Part shown: positions 24,415 to 35,260 of the stretch, piece by piece | How positions within the stretch are numbered: position 1 is the stretch's first letter | How the letters are laid out: each line of letters starts with the position of its first letter | DNA from: Dietzia timorensis | Lineage (GTDB): Bacteria; Actinomycetota; Actinomycetes; Mycobacteriales; Mycobacteriaceae | NCBI RefSeq assembly: GCF_001659785.1 | Contig: NZ_CP015961.1 | Coordinates: 1,240,001-1,304,000, forward strand | Reading direction: 5' to 3' | Length of the DNA: 64,000 nt | Made by a program: the position numbers and the translations under genes | Notes under the pieces: model-generated | The model's database searches: none | Seen by the model: the letters and a program-made list of their open reading frames with translations, nothing else | Told to the model about the DNA's origin: nothing

Positions 24415-25736
24415 CGGACGGGCCGAATGGAATGACGTCGCCGCGCCGCAGCGCCAGGAAGGCGCCGAACCCGCGCCTGCAATTCCCGGCGTCCCGTGTC
24501 GAGGTGAGCGCGGACGGCGCGATGTGCTGGGCCGGGGAAGGCGCTACCTCCGACGTCATGGGCGATGGTGCGGGGTACGACGCCGCCACCGTGGGCCGCG
24601 GGAAGGACTGCGGGGTGCTAATCCGGGACGAGTCGGCCGCGGCGCTCCGCGGCCTGCTCGGCGGCGCAGTGACGGCGCCGGGCGCGGAATCGGGCGGGCT
24701 GCGCGGGCAGGTTCAGGCGGTGTATATCGACCCGCCGTACAACACCGGCAGCGTGTTCGCGGACTACGCCGACAAGGTCGACCACGGGCTGTGGCTGGCG
24801 ATGATGCGCGAGCGGCTCGAGCTGCTGCGCGAGAGCCTCGCCGAGAGTGGCTCGCTGTGGCTGCACATCGACGATTCCGAGATGGCGTACGCGAAAGTGC
24901 TGCTCGACGAGGTTTTCGGGCGCGAGAATTGCGTGAGCGCAATCGTGATCGAGAACAATCCGAAGGGGCGCCAGCTCGGGAAATTCTTCGCCGGCTCGCA
25001 CGACCACCTGCTCGTGTATGCCCGCGATATCCGGCACGTGCGGATCGAGCCGGGCAGCGCGCAGGCGGTGAATCCGGCCGACTTTCCGAAGAGCGACGAG
25101 CGCGGACCGTTCCGGCTGCTGCCGCTGCGCAACACGAACAAGAAGTTCCATCCCGGCACCGTGCCGACCCTGCATTACGGGCTGTGGGCGGACGCGGAGA
25201 GCGGGCGGGTGTCGGCGGAAAAGTTCGCCGGCGCGCGCGAGGTGTTTCCGGTGTTCGGCGACGGTACGGACGCGGTGTGGCGGTGGTCGGCGGCGCGTGT
25301 GCGCGAGCGTTCCGATGAGCTCGCCGCGCGCATCGTCCGCGGCCGCGGCGGGGAGCGGCTCGACGTGTATCAGATCGACCGGCTCCACGACGAGCGCAAG
25401 AAGAAGCTTCGCAGCATCTGGATGGCCCACGAGATAGGCTCCTCGGATTCGGCGAAGGCCGAGCTCAAGAAGGTGCTGCCCGGCCGGCAGATTTTTGCGA
25501 CGCCGAAGCCCGAACCGCTGCTGGCGCGCGTACTCGAGGCGGCCACCGAGCCCGGCGACCTCGTGCTCGACTGCTTCGCGGGCTCGGGAACCACGCCGGT
25601 CGTCGCGCAACGGATGGGCCGTCGATGGGTGGCCGTCGAACTCTCCGGCGCGAGCATCGACTCCTATATCGTTCCGCGCCTGGAGGGAGAGTTGTCGGAT
25701 TCGGACTCGTTCCGGATCCTGCGCAGCCGCGGCTGA
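24411..25736 (+). CDS. Site-specific DNA methyltransferase, type III Mod-like (orphan)
   Basis: A 441-residue beta-class N6-adenine methyltransferase. The catalytic motif IV DPPYNTGSVFADY is at about residue 106, preceding the AdoMet-binding motif I (LVLDCFAGSGTTPVVAQRM, about 384). The first 75 residues are variable. The middle contains SGSLWLHIDDSEMAYAKVLL and IENNPKGRQLGKFFAGSHDH, typical of Mod/N6_N4 enzymes, and the target-recognition region would be around residues 200-340. There is no res/endonuclease gene beside it; it is coupled by ATGA to an unrelated thioesterase operon. It is therefore likely a solitary modifying enzyme with regulatory or genome-marking function. The recognition sequence cannot be read from the protein. 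Confidence 0.88.
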   Translation: MTDGPNGMTSPRRSARKAPNPRLQFPASRVEVSADGAMCWAGEGATSDVMGDGAGYDAATVGRGKDCGVLIRDESAAALRGLLGGAVTAPGAESGGLRGQVQAVYIDPPYNTGSVFADYADKVDHGLWLAMMRERLELLRESLAESGSLWLHIDDSEMAYAKVLLDEVFGRENCVSAIVIENNPKGRQLGKFFAGSHDHLLVYARDIRHVRIEPGSAQAVNPADFPKSDERGPFRLLPLRNTNKKFHPGTVPTLHYGLWADAESGRVSAEKFAGAREVFPVFGDGTDAVWRWSAARVRERSDELAARIVRGRGGERLDVYQIDRLHDERKKKLRSIWMAHEIGSSDSAKAELKKVLPGRQIFATPKPEPLLARVLEAATEPGDLVLDCFAGSGTTPVVAQRMGRRWVAVELSGASIDSYIVPRLEGELSDSDSFRILRSRG

Positions 25737-25742
25737 GCGCGG

Positions 25743-27383
25743 CTAGTTTCCGCGGCGCGGGCGCCTATCCAGCCACACCGCTGTATTCGCCGGAACGTCG
25801 CCTCCCTCTAGTGAAGTAGAGACGAGAATGATCTCGTCCTCGCGGGCGCCCGCCGGCGCGAGGTGTGCGAAATCGACCGGTGTGGAGGTGGCGTTGAGGA
25901 GGAGGTGAACTCCGCCGTCATAGGACCACGACAGGCAGCCGTTCGGCGCATCGTGCCAGGTGATATCCGGTTCCCGGTAGCCCGCGAAGCTCTTACGCAG
26001 GGCGATCGCCTCGCGGTAGAGCGTGAGCATCGAACCCGGCTCGTGGGCCTGTCGCTCGGCGGTGATTTCGGCGAGGCCCTCAGGCTGCGGCAGCCACGTA
26101 TTTACCGTTGTAGAGAATCCGTACGGCGGCTCGGTGCCGGACCACGGCAGAGGGACGCGCTCGCCGTCGCGCGCGGCCGTGCGGTCCCCGGTGCGCAGGA
26201 AGTTGGGGTCGGTGAGCCGCTCGTCGGGGATGTCGCCGGAGTTCTCGAGGCCGAGTTCGGCGCCGGCGTAGACGAAGGGAATTCCGGGCAGCGCGAGCAC
26301 GACCAGTGCCATCGCGCGGGCGCGCGCAAGGCCGAGCTCGCCCCCGCCGTAGCGCGTCACCTCGCGGATGACGTCGTGGTTGGACAGCGCCCACGTCGGC
26401 GCGGCCCCCGAGAGCCGGGACGCGGCGAGAGTGTCCTCGATTCCCGCGCGGATCTCGTCCGCCGCGAAGCCCGCCTCGGTGAGCGCGAACCCGAAGGCGT
26501 GGTGCAGCTCGTCGGGCGCGAGGTAGCGGGCGAGGCGCTCGGGCCGGCCGATCCAGGCCTCGGCGAAGGTGCGTTTGTCGTCGAACTCATCGACCACCGA
26601 TCGGATCCTGCGGTGCAGTTCGTGCACGCCGGGCTGGTCGAAGCGCAGCTCGTTGTCCGAGACGACGAGCTGCGGGAGGTCGTCGGGATCCGAGATATCC
26701 GGCAGCCCCGGTGGCTTGGCCATGCCGTGGGCGACGTCGATGCGGAAGCCGTCGACCCCGAGCTCCAGCCAGTGGCGCAGCGTGCGATCCATGTCGGCGC
26801 GAATGTCGGGGTTGTCCCAGTTGACGTCGGGCTGGCTCGAATCGAACAGGTGAAGGTACCACTGGGAGGGAGCGGAAGTATCGCCGGGCACGCGGTCCCA
26901 GGCCGAGCCGCCGAACACGGACGGCCAGTTATTCGGCGGAGCGGCGCCGTCATCCCCCGAACCGGGGCGAAAGATGAAGCGGTCGCGGGCGGGCGAGCCA
27001 GGCGGAGCGGCGAGCGCCTCGGCGAACCAGGGGTGCTCGGCCGAGAAGTGGTTGGGGACGAGGTCCATGATGAGGACCATGCCGCGCGAATGCAGCGCGT
27101 CGAGGAGTGTGGCGAGGTCGGTGGTGCTGCCGAACAGCGGGTTGATCGCGCGCGGGTCGGACACGTCGTAGCCGTGGTCGTGCCCGGGGGACGCCATGAT
27201 CGGGTTGAGCCACACCCCGTCGACGCCGAGGTCGTGGAGGTAGTCGATTCGGCGGGTGATACCGGGTAGGTCGCCCACGCCGTCGCCGTCCGAATCCTGA
27301 AAGGACCGGGGGTAGACCTGGTAGAGCACCATGTCGTTCCACGGGCGATGCGGCGGATGCGTCCGGTTCTCGGTTCCCGTCAT
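25743..27383 (-). CDS. aglA: GH13 alpha-glucosidase (oligo-1,6-glucosidase/trehalose-related)
   Basis: A 546-residue GH13 enzyme with all family regions. They are LVPNHFSAEHPWF (region I), DGFRIDVAHGM (region II, catalytic nucleophile Asp), FAEAWIGRPERL (region III, acid/base Glu) and LSNHDVIREV (region IV, transition-state Asp). The opening VLYQVYPRSFQDSDGDGVGDL is standard for subfamilies that hydrolyse alpha-1,4 or alpha-1,6 glucosyl ends. The PGHDHGYDVSDPRAINPLFG loop resembles exo-acting alpha-glucosidases. No signal peptide, so it acts in the cytosol on imported or stored oligosaccharides. It lies 31 bp downstream of glbO, possibly cotranscribed. The precise linkage specificity is unresolved; the symbol is by similarity. 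Confidence 0.88.
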   Translation of the reverse strand: MTGTENRTHPPHRPWNDMVLYQVYPRSFQDSDGDGVGDLPGITRRIDYLHDLGVDGVWLNPIMASPGHDHGYDVSDPRAINPLFGSTTDLATLLDALHSRGMVLIMDLVPNHFSAEHPWFAEALAAPPGSPARDRFIFRPGSGDDGAAPPNNWPSVFGGSAWDRVPGDTSAPSQWYLHLFDSSQPDVNWDNPDIRADMDRTLRHWLELGVDGFRIDVAHGMAKPPGLPDISDPDDLPQLVVSDNELRFDQPGVHELHRRIRSVVDEFDDKRTFAEAWIGRPERLARYLAPDELHHAFGFALTEAGFAADEIRAGIEDTLAASRLSGAAPTWALSNHDVIREVTRYGGGELGLARARAMALVVLALPGIPFVYAGAELGLENSGDIPDERLTDPNFLRTGDRTAARDGERVPLPWSGTEPPYGFSTTVNTWLPQPEGLAEITAERQAHEPGSMLTLYREAIALRKSFAGYREPDITWHDAPNGCLSWSYDGGVHLLLNATSTPVDFAHLAPAGAREDEIILVSTSLEGGDVPANTAVWLDRRPRRGN

Positions 27384-27414
27384 GCTTCCAGTGTGCCCTC
27401 GGCCGTGCGAGCGA

Positions 27415-27795
27415 TCAGCCGGGCGCGTTGACCATGAATTCGGCGGCGTGGTGGAAGTAGTCGAGCATCGCGGTGCGGTGATCGTCGCTCATCGTGGCGG
27501 AGTCGATCGAGTCCACGGCGGCGACCATGTTCTCTAGCCAGGCATCGCGGGCGGTCGAGTCGATGACATAGGGCATGTGCCGCATGCGCAGGCGAGGATG
27601 GCCGCGCTGCTCGGAATAGGTGTGCGGCCCGCCGAAGTACTGTTCGAGGAACATACGTAGGCGCTCCTCGGCGCCGTCCATATCGTCCGCCGGGTACATC
27701 GGGTACAGCCGCTCGTCCTTCGCGACGCCCGCATAGAACTCGTGGACGATCTTGCGAAACGTCTCGTGCCCGCCAACCTCGTCGTAGAAGCTCAT
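27415..27795 (-). CDS. glbO: Group II truncated hemoglobin GlbO
   Basis: From the ATG at 27795 the product is 126 residues, the normal GlbO length. It shows [20 protein letters not shown], the acidic [21 protein letters not shown] region, and [19 protein letters not shown], which contains the proximal His (F8) and the conserved Arg/Leu pattern. A Trp (RDAWLENM) marks the TrpG8 class. Group II globins bind O2 and NO and give protection from nitrosative or oxidative stress. An ATG three codons earlier (27804) is also possible; the GGGAGG there is either the ribosome-binding site or codons 2-3, so the start is uncertain by a few residues. Confidence 0.93.
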   Translation of the reverse strand: MSFYDEVGGHETFRKIVHEFYAGVAKDERLYPMYPADDMDGAEERLRMFLEQYFGGPHTYSEQRGHPRLRMRHMPYVIDSTARDAWLENMVAAVDSIDSATMSDDHRTAMLDYFHHAAEFMVNAPG

Positions 27796-27987
27796 GCCTC
27801 CCATTGTGCCAACGCAGGCGTGGGGGCCTAAATCCACCGAAAATTTACCCACTTGTCGCCTGGACTCGCGAAATTAGTTGATGCGCTCGCGAGCTAAGTG
27901 TGGTGTGCTTTCCACTAGGGCCGGGCGGCGGCAACACCCGCCGCCCGCGCATGTGTGCTTGAAGCATTCAGGCGAAGGAGCCGATTG

Positions 27988-28587
27988 ATGGGCAGCAACG
28001 GGCAAAGCGCGATAAAAGAGCGAAGGCCTAGCCGGGAGGCGACTGCGGGATCCGCAGCACGCAGCCCGGACATCCCCTGCGCCCCACACCCCCGCGTGCT
28101 CCTGCTCAACGCCGGATATGAGGCGCTCACCGCGCTGACCGCGAGGCGAGCGGTGGTCATGCTGCTCTGCGGCAAAGCCGACGTGGTCCACGACAACCCC
28201 GAGCTGCACGTGATGCGCTCGGAAACCCGAGAAGTGCGCGTGCCATCGGTGATCCGGCTCCGCGAATACGTCCACATCCCTCACCGCGCGAAGGTCCCGA
28301 TGACCAGGGCCGCGCTCATGCACCGCGACGGCAACCGCTGCGGCTACTGCGGCGTGCGCGCCACCACGATCGACCACGTCGTCCCGCGCAGCCGCGGGGG
28401 CGAGCACTCGTGGGAGAACTGCGTTGCCTGCTGCGAACGCTGCAACCGCAAGAAGGCCGACAAGATGCTCGCCGAACTCGGCTGGTCGCTGCGGCACAAG
28501 CTCGTCGCCCCGCAGGGCAGGAACTGGCGGCTCGTGTCCTCGCTGCGCGAGTTCGGCCCCCACTGGGAGGACTACCTCGTCGCCTAG
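27988..28587 (+). CDS. HNH endonuclease domain protein
   Basis: From ATG 27988 (SD GAAGGAG) the protein is 199 residues. The N-terminal region (about 30-100) has VLLLNAGYEALTALTARRAV and VRVPSVIRLREYVHI, found in a widespread actinobacterial HNH family. The HNH module at about residues 115-165 contains the zinc-ribbon pairs CGYCG and CCERC, with TTIDHVVPRSRGGEHSWENC (His-Asn catalytic region) and NRKKADKML. It is a housekeeping-like single-domain nuclease, not associated with mobile elements here. The cellular substrate is unknown. Confidence 0.9.
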   Translation: MGSNGQSAIKERRPSREATAGSAARSPDIPCAPHPRVLLLNAGYEALTALTARRAVVMLLCGKADVVHDNPELHVMRSETREVRVPSVIRLREYVHIPHRAKVPMTRAALMHRDGNRCGYCGVRATTIDHVVPRSRGGEHSWENCVACCERCNRKKADKMLAELGWSLRHKLVAPQGRNWRLVSSLREFGPHWEDYLVA

Positions 28588-28648
28588 CGAGACCCTGCGC
28601 CCTTGACCCGATGTGGCCCGCGCGCGGAGGCACGCCTGGACCTCAAAA

Positions 28649-28699
28649 GTATGACGTCGTACCCAGGCGGTCACACGACCGCAGAGTACGACGTCATAC
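28649..28699. repeat. Inverted pair of GTATGACGTCGTAC words between convergent genes
   Basis: GTATGACGTCGTAC (28649-28662) and its exact reverse complement (28686-28699) flank a small CGGTC-ACAC-GACCG hairpin (28668-28681). It lies between the HNH gene (+) and pepN (-), so it may work as a terminator. Both arms belong to the window-wide GACGTC repeat family. Confidence 0.75.
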
Positions 28700-28728
28700 C
28701 TGAGTGATCCGGCGCGAGCCGCCGAGGC

Positions 28729-31323
<2,595 letters not shown>

Positions 31324-31513
31324 CTAAGCCTCCAAAAGTTCGTGCGGCGTGTGGTGTGCGAACTCGTCGGTTCGTGTCCTGCCTTCAAGTTTTACCCTCT
31401 TGGCGCGGACCCCGATCCCGCCACTGGTGGCGAGATAGCCGACAGTGGGCGCAAGCTGGTGGGGCGAAACCGCGCACACGACCGCACATGATCCTGCGAA
31501 AAGGGGACCTGAA

Positions 31514-32125
31514 TTGAGCACCACCGAGCACGTCGACTTCTACTTCGATCCGTTCTGCCCGTTCGCGTGGGTCACCTCCCGGTGGATCCACGAGGTGCAG
31601 TCCCAGCGGGACGTGTCCGTCGGCTGGCACGTGATGAGCCTCGCCGTCCTCAACGAGGACAAGGACATCCCCGACGACTACCGTGCGATGCTCGCCGAAG
31701 CCTGGGGCCCGGTGCGCGTGTGCATCGCCGCCGCGGAGGCGCACGGCGAGGAGGTGCTCGGCCCGCTCTACACGTCGTTGGGAAAGCGGATTCATGACGC
31801 CGGACGCCGCGAAGACCTGGCCGCCGTGATCGCCGAGTCGCTCGAGGAAAATGGCCTGCCTGCTGAACTCGCCGACGCCGCGAACTCGACGGACTACGAC
31901 GAGAAGCTGCGCGAGTCCCACCACCGCGGCATGGATCCCGTGGGCGACGAGGTCGGCACGCCGACTCTGCACGTCGGCGGTTCGGCGTTCTTCGGCCCCG
32001 TGATCACCCGGATTCCTCGCGGGCAGGAAGCGCTCGACCTGTTCGACGGCGTCATCCAGGCCGCGAAGTACCCGTACTTCTTTGAGCTCAAGCGTTCGCG
32101 CACGGAGTCGCCGCAGTTCGACTAG
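31514..32125 (+). CDS. Mycothiol-dependent DsbA-like reductase, Rv2466c family
   Basis: With the TTG at 31514 (SD AAAAGGGGAC) the product is 203 residues and aligns by eye with M. tuberculosis Rv2466c over its whole length: FYFDPFCPFAWVTSRWIHEV, HVMSLAVLNEDKDIP, AWGPVRVCIAAAEAHG, ESHHRGMDPVGDEVGTPTLH and FFGPVITRIPRGQEALDLF. It has a thioredoxin fold with an inserted helical cap (DsbA/FrnE family). The active-site motif is C-P-F-A, so the second Cys of the CxxC found in Rv2466c is Ala: a monothiol form. Rv2466c is a mycothiol/mycoredoxin-dependent reductase linked to oxidative stress. Alternative upstream ATGs give a non-conserved N-terminus. Confidence 0.85.
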   Translation: MSTTEHVDFYFDPFCPFAWVTSRWIHEVQSQRDVSVGWHVMSLAVLNEDKDIPDDYRAMLAEAWGPVRVCIAAAEAHGEEVLGPLYTSLGKRIHDAGRREDLAAVIAESLEENGLPAELADAANSTDYDEKLRESHHRGMDPVGDEVGTPTLHVGGSAFFGPVITRIPRGQEALDLFDGVIQAAKYPYFFELKRSRTESPQFD

Positions 32126-32213
32126 GTCGGAACCCGCATAGAGCACCTCGATCGATGCGAGTCTCTCCCAAGCCGGAGCCGACCGCAGTCCAAAGGATAT
32201 TGCACGTAGCAGG

Positions 32214-32232
32214 TTAAGTTAGACTGCCCTTT
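32214..32232 (+). promoter_or_regulatory. DtxR-like iron box and leaderless promoter
   Basis: TTAAGTTAGACTGCCCTTT matches 13 of 19 positions of the DtxR consensus (TTAGGTTAGGCTAACCTAA). TAGACT (32220-32225) is a -10 element 7 nt before the GTG at 32233, so the box covers the promoter of the iron-uptake operon and the transcript is probably leaderless. Confidence 0.6.
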
Positions 32233-33231
32233 GTGATTCGTAGATCGGCGCTGATTGCTGCCCTGTGTGTGATGGTGGTAGCTGCGATAATCCTGTCGAT
32301 ATTCGTCGGCGCGCGGCCGCTCTCGGTGGCGGAGGTGGCCACGGTGCTCGCCGACCCATCGGCTCGCCACTCCGAAATTGGCGAGATCGTGTGGGGGCAA
32401 CGACTGCCCCGCACGATTCTCGGGATTTGCGTGGGAGCGGCCATGGCGCTGGCCGGGGCGACTATTCAGGGACACACGAGAAACGCGTTGGCCGACCCCA
32501 GCATTCTCGGTGTGTCATCGGGTGCGGCATTCGCCGTCGTTCTCGTCGTCTTCGCTTTCGGCAACACCAGCATTTACGCTCAAGTCGCCGCCGCCTTGGT
32601 GGGTGCGGTCGTCGCGTCGGTTATCGTGTTCTCGATCTCCGCACTGTCCGGAGGGCTTTCGGCGTCGACGACCTTGATTCTTGCAGGGGCGGCGATGACG
32701 GCACTGTTCACAGCATTGACCACGGCAATGATCCTCCGCAACCGTGCATCACTCAACCAACTGCGGTTCTGGAATAGCGGTGCCCTGTCGTCGGTCGAAC
32801 CTTCGATATTGGCCGTGGTCGCACCGATTCTGTTCGCGGGCGCCGTTATCGCGCTATCCTCCGCGCCAGCTCTCAACGCCCTGGCGATAGGACCGGACAC
32901 CGCGCAATCGTTGGGAATCAACGTACCCAGGAGCCGAGTGATGGGGCTGGTTGCCGTGACCCTGCTGGCTGGCGGAGCCACGTGCGTCGCCGGACCGCTG
33001 GCGTTCCTGGGGTTGCTTGCACCGCACGCCATTCGCGCGTTGACGGGTCCCGACTATCGCTGGGTCCTGCCGGCGGCGCCGCTCGCAGGGGCAGGATTCG
33101 TGCTCCTCGCCGACGTCGTCGGGCGACGAGTGATTGCACCGGCGGAACTCAACGCGGGAATCGTGTTGGCAGCGATCGGCGCTCCGGTGTTCATTGCACT
33201 CGTGCGTCGCCGGGGGCTGATCGAAGTATGA
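32233..33231 (+). CDS. Iron-siderophore ABC transporter permease (FecCD family)
   Basis: A 332-residue FecCD/BtuC-type permease with about ten helices. Family motifs include WGQRLPRTILGICVGAAMAL (the R-L-P-R entry), LAGATIQGHTRNALADPSI (T-x-N-x-L-x-x-P), LGVSSGAAFAVVL and FLGLLAPHAIRALTGPDYRW (the coupling helix P-H-x-x-R). GTG start under a DtxR-like box. It forms a heterodimeric channel with the next gene, overlapping it by 4 nt. Substrate is probably a ferric siderophore or heme; the exact ligand cannot be told. Confidence 0.92.
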   Translation: MIRRSALIAALCVMVVAAIILSIFVGARPLSVAEVATVLADPSARHSEIGEIVWGQRLPRTILGICVGAAMALAGATIQGHTRNALADPSILGVSSGAAFAVVLVVFAFGNTSIYAQVAAALVGAVVASVIVFSISALSGGLSASTTLILAGAAMTALFTALTTAMILRNRASLNQLRFWNSGALSSVEPSILAVVAPILFAGAVIALSSAPALNALAIGPDTAQSLGINVPRSRVMGLVAVTLLAGGATCVAGPLAFLGLLAPHAIRALTGPDYRWVLPAAPLAGAGFVLLADVVGRRVIAPAELNAGIVLAAIGAPVFIALVRRRGLIEV

Positions 33232-34307
33232 CCGCGACGTCTACCCGGCGTCACCAGACGCCGATTTTGCGCCCTGGGGAGTTCATCCTCCCCACCCCGC
33301 GGATGCGCCTTCGCTACCGTTCGATTGCCACCGGGGCCGTCCTATTGGTTGTGCTACTCCTTGCTCTCGTGGTGGAAGTCGGCCAAGGTGACTATCCAAT
33401 TCCCGCAGCAGAGGTCATCCAGAGCCTGCTCGGCGGCGGTAACGACTTCGACAGGATAGTCATCCTTGAATGGCGAATGCCGAGAGCATTGGTCGGGATT
33501 TTGGTCGGAGTGGGACTCGCGGCCGCCGGAGCGGTGACGCAGACACTTGCGCGCAACGCACTTGCCAGCCCCGACATCATCGGCATCACCATGGGTGCCA
33601 GTGCCTTCGCCGTCGGCGCGATTGTCACTTTCCCTGCCTTTGCCGCGCACATCTACGGAGTGCCGATCGCTGCTATCACCGGCGGGCTCGTGACTTCCGG
33701 ACTTGTGTGGATCCTCGCGTGGCGTGGGGGAATGGACCCGCTACGCCTAGTCCTCATCGGTGTCGGAATGAATGCGATAGCCGGAGCTGCCGTTACGTAT
33801 TTCCTAGTTCGCGCCGATATCAACTTGGCCGCTGAGGCGAGTGCATGGCTTGCCGGTTCGTTGACGGGAAGAACCTGGAGCCACGTCATTCCCGTTGCCC
33901 TCACGAGCACGCTTGGCGTCGGCATCGTCGTGGCTTTGGCGCGATCGCTTCACGCCCTGTCGTTCGGTGACGACATTGCCAAAGCTTTGGGAGTGCCGGC
34001 CGATCGTGTACGAGCGGCATTATGGTGCGCCGCCATCGTCATGGCCGCCGGCGCCGTCGCAGCGGCCGGCCCTGTGGGCTTCGTGGCCCTTGCCGCGCCT
34101 CAATTGGCGCGGCTTATTTCCGGCGAACCTAATCCGCCGCTCCTGGCCAGTGGCTTGTGCGGTGGAGCCCTCGTGCTTGTCGCCGACCTCGCCGGAACTG
34201 CCTTGTTCTCTGACACCAGCTTCCCCGTGGGGGTCGTGACGGCGGTGCTCGGCGCGCCATTTCTCATCTTCTGTCTCGTACAGGCCAACAGGAAGTCGAC
34301 AGTATGA
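33228..34307 (+). CDS. Iron-siderophore ABC transporter permease, second subunit
   Basis: From the ATG overlapping the previous stop (33228) the protein is 359 residues. It is a FecCD permease with a 30-residue cytoplasmic N-terminus, then LEWRMPRALVGILVGVGLAA, AGAVTQTLARNALASPDIIG, MGASAFAVGAIVTF and a coupling-helix region FVALAAPQLARLISGEPNPP. The coupling region lacks the usual P-H-x-x-R His (Q-L-A-R), a tolerated variant. It overlaps the ATPase gene by ATGA. Confidence 0.92.
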   Translation: MTATSTRRHQTPILRPGEFILPTPRMRLRYRSIATGAVLLVVLLLALVVEVGQGDYPIPAAEVIQSLLGGGNDFDRIVILEWRMPRALVGILVGVGLAAAGAVTQTLARNALASPDIIGITMGASAFAVGAIVTFPAFAAHIYGVPIAAITGGLVTSGLVWILAWRGGMDPLRLVLIGVGMNAIAGAAVTYFLVRADINLAAEASAWLAGSLTGRTWSHVIPVALTSTLGVGIVVALARSLHALSFGDDIAKALGVPADRVRAALWCAAIVMAAGAVAAAGPVGFVALAAPQLARLISGEPNPPLLASGLCGGALVLVADLAGTALFSDTSFPVGVVTAVLGAPFLIFCLVQANRKSTV

Positions 34308-35155
34308 CCAAGGCCACGAAGCTCAACGAACCAGCGATGACGGCGACCGGCCTGCACGTGGGTTACAAAGACAAGGCCGTCATTACAGGCTTGGACGTCG
34401 AATTTCCCCGCGGAATGACCACTGGCATCATCGGGCCGAATGGTTCGGGGAAATCGACACTCCTCAAGGCAATGTCCGGATTGCTGCCCGTGAGGAACGG
34501 CGTCGTTCGCATCGGTGAACGTGAGGTCGCGAAAATTTCGCGACGCGAACTGGCCCGCGAACTGGCGATGCTGCCGCAGAACCCGATCGCACCGGCAGGG
34601 ACGCGGGTGATTGATCTCGTTGCACTCGGTCGCCAGCCTCACCAGACGTGGGCTCGGCAATGGTCAGCCTCGGACAAGGACGTAGTGCTCGATTCACTCC
34701 GCCTCGTGAGCATGACCGAGTTCTCCGAGAGGACGATCGAATCGCTTTCCGGCGGGCAGCGGCAACGCGTGTGGATCGCGATGGTTCTGGCGCAACGAAG
34801 CGATATCGTCTTCCTCGACGAGCCGACGACGTATCTCGATCTTGCGCGCAGTCTCGAGGTGCTAGATCTCGTTGATGACCTGCACACTCAACACGGACGC
34901 ACCGTGATAATGGTGCTCCACGACCTCTCGCTGGCCTGCCGCTACTGCGATCACCTCGTCGTGATGGGCGAGGGTGCCATCGTCGAACAGGGGCCTCCGT
35001 CCGACGTCATCACCGAGGAACTCTTGAGCGATGTCTTCGGTCTCCGCAGCAAAGTGATCGCAGACCCTGTCTCGGATAGGCCGCTGGTTGTCCCCATCGG
35101 TCAGAGAAAAGTGCATGCAGACTTCAAAGGAAGCGAACAGGTGGAAAACGACTAG
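34304..35155 (+). CDS. Iron-siderophore ABC transporter ATPase (FecE/FepC type)
   Basis: A 283-residue ABC ATPase: Walker A GPNGSGKSTLLKAMSGLL (about residue 45), Q-loop LAMLPQNPIAPAG, signature SLSGGQRQRVWIAMVLAQ and Walker B IVFLDEPTTYLDLA, followed by the H-loop VLHDLSLACRYCDHLVV. It energises the two FecCD permeases encoded upstream with ATGA overlaps. The C-terminal 35 residues are variable. The binding-protein gene follows after a 105-bp gap carrying a second DtxR-like site. One copy of the TCCGACGTCAT repeat (35000-35010) lies in its coding sequence. Confidence 0.94.
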   Translation: MTKATKLNEPAMTATGLHVGYKDKAVITGLDVEFPRGMTTGIIGPNGSGKSTLLKAMSGLLPVRNGVVRIGEREVAKISRRELARELAMLPQNPIAPAGTRVIDLVALGRQPHQTWARQWSASDKDVVLDSLRLVSMTEFSERTIESLSGGQRQRVWIAMVLAQRSDIVFLDEPTTYLDLARSLEVLDLVDDLHTQHGRTVIMVLHDLSLACRYCDHLVVMGEGAIVEQGPPSDVITEELLSDVFGLRSKVIADPVSDRPLVVPIGQRKVHADFKGSEQVEND

Positions 35156-35160
35156 CTAGG

Positions 35161-35179
35161 TATGAATAGGCTATCCTTA
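35161..35179 (+). promoter_or_regulatory. DtxR-like iron box upstream of the binding-protein gene
   Basis: TATGAATAGGCTATCCTTA contains the strong core TAGGCTATCCT and matches the DtxR consensus at about 13 of 19 positions. It lies about 80 bp before the GTG of the lipoprotein gene, suggesting a second iron-regulated promoter within the operon. Confidence 0.6.
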
Positions 35180-35260
35180 ATCGCGTTTTGTCAGTGTGGT
35201 CCGCGCAGCTTCGTACGGACCCTCATCGGCCCCAGGGGCCATAGCGTTTAGGAGAACCAC

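Noticed and set aside
28649-28699. Repeat pair considered as part of a CRISPR array
   Set aside because: Only two copies, inverted rather than direct, and no cas gene in the window.
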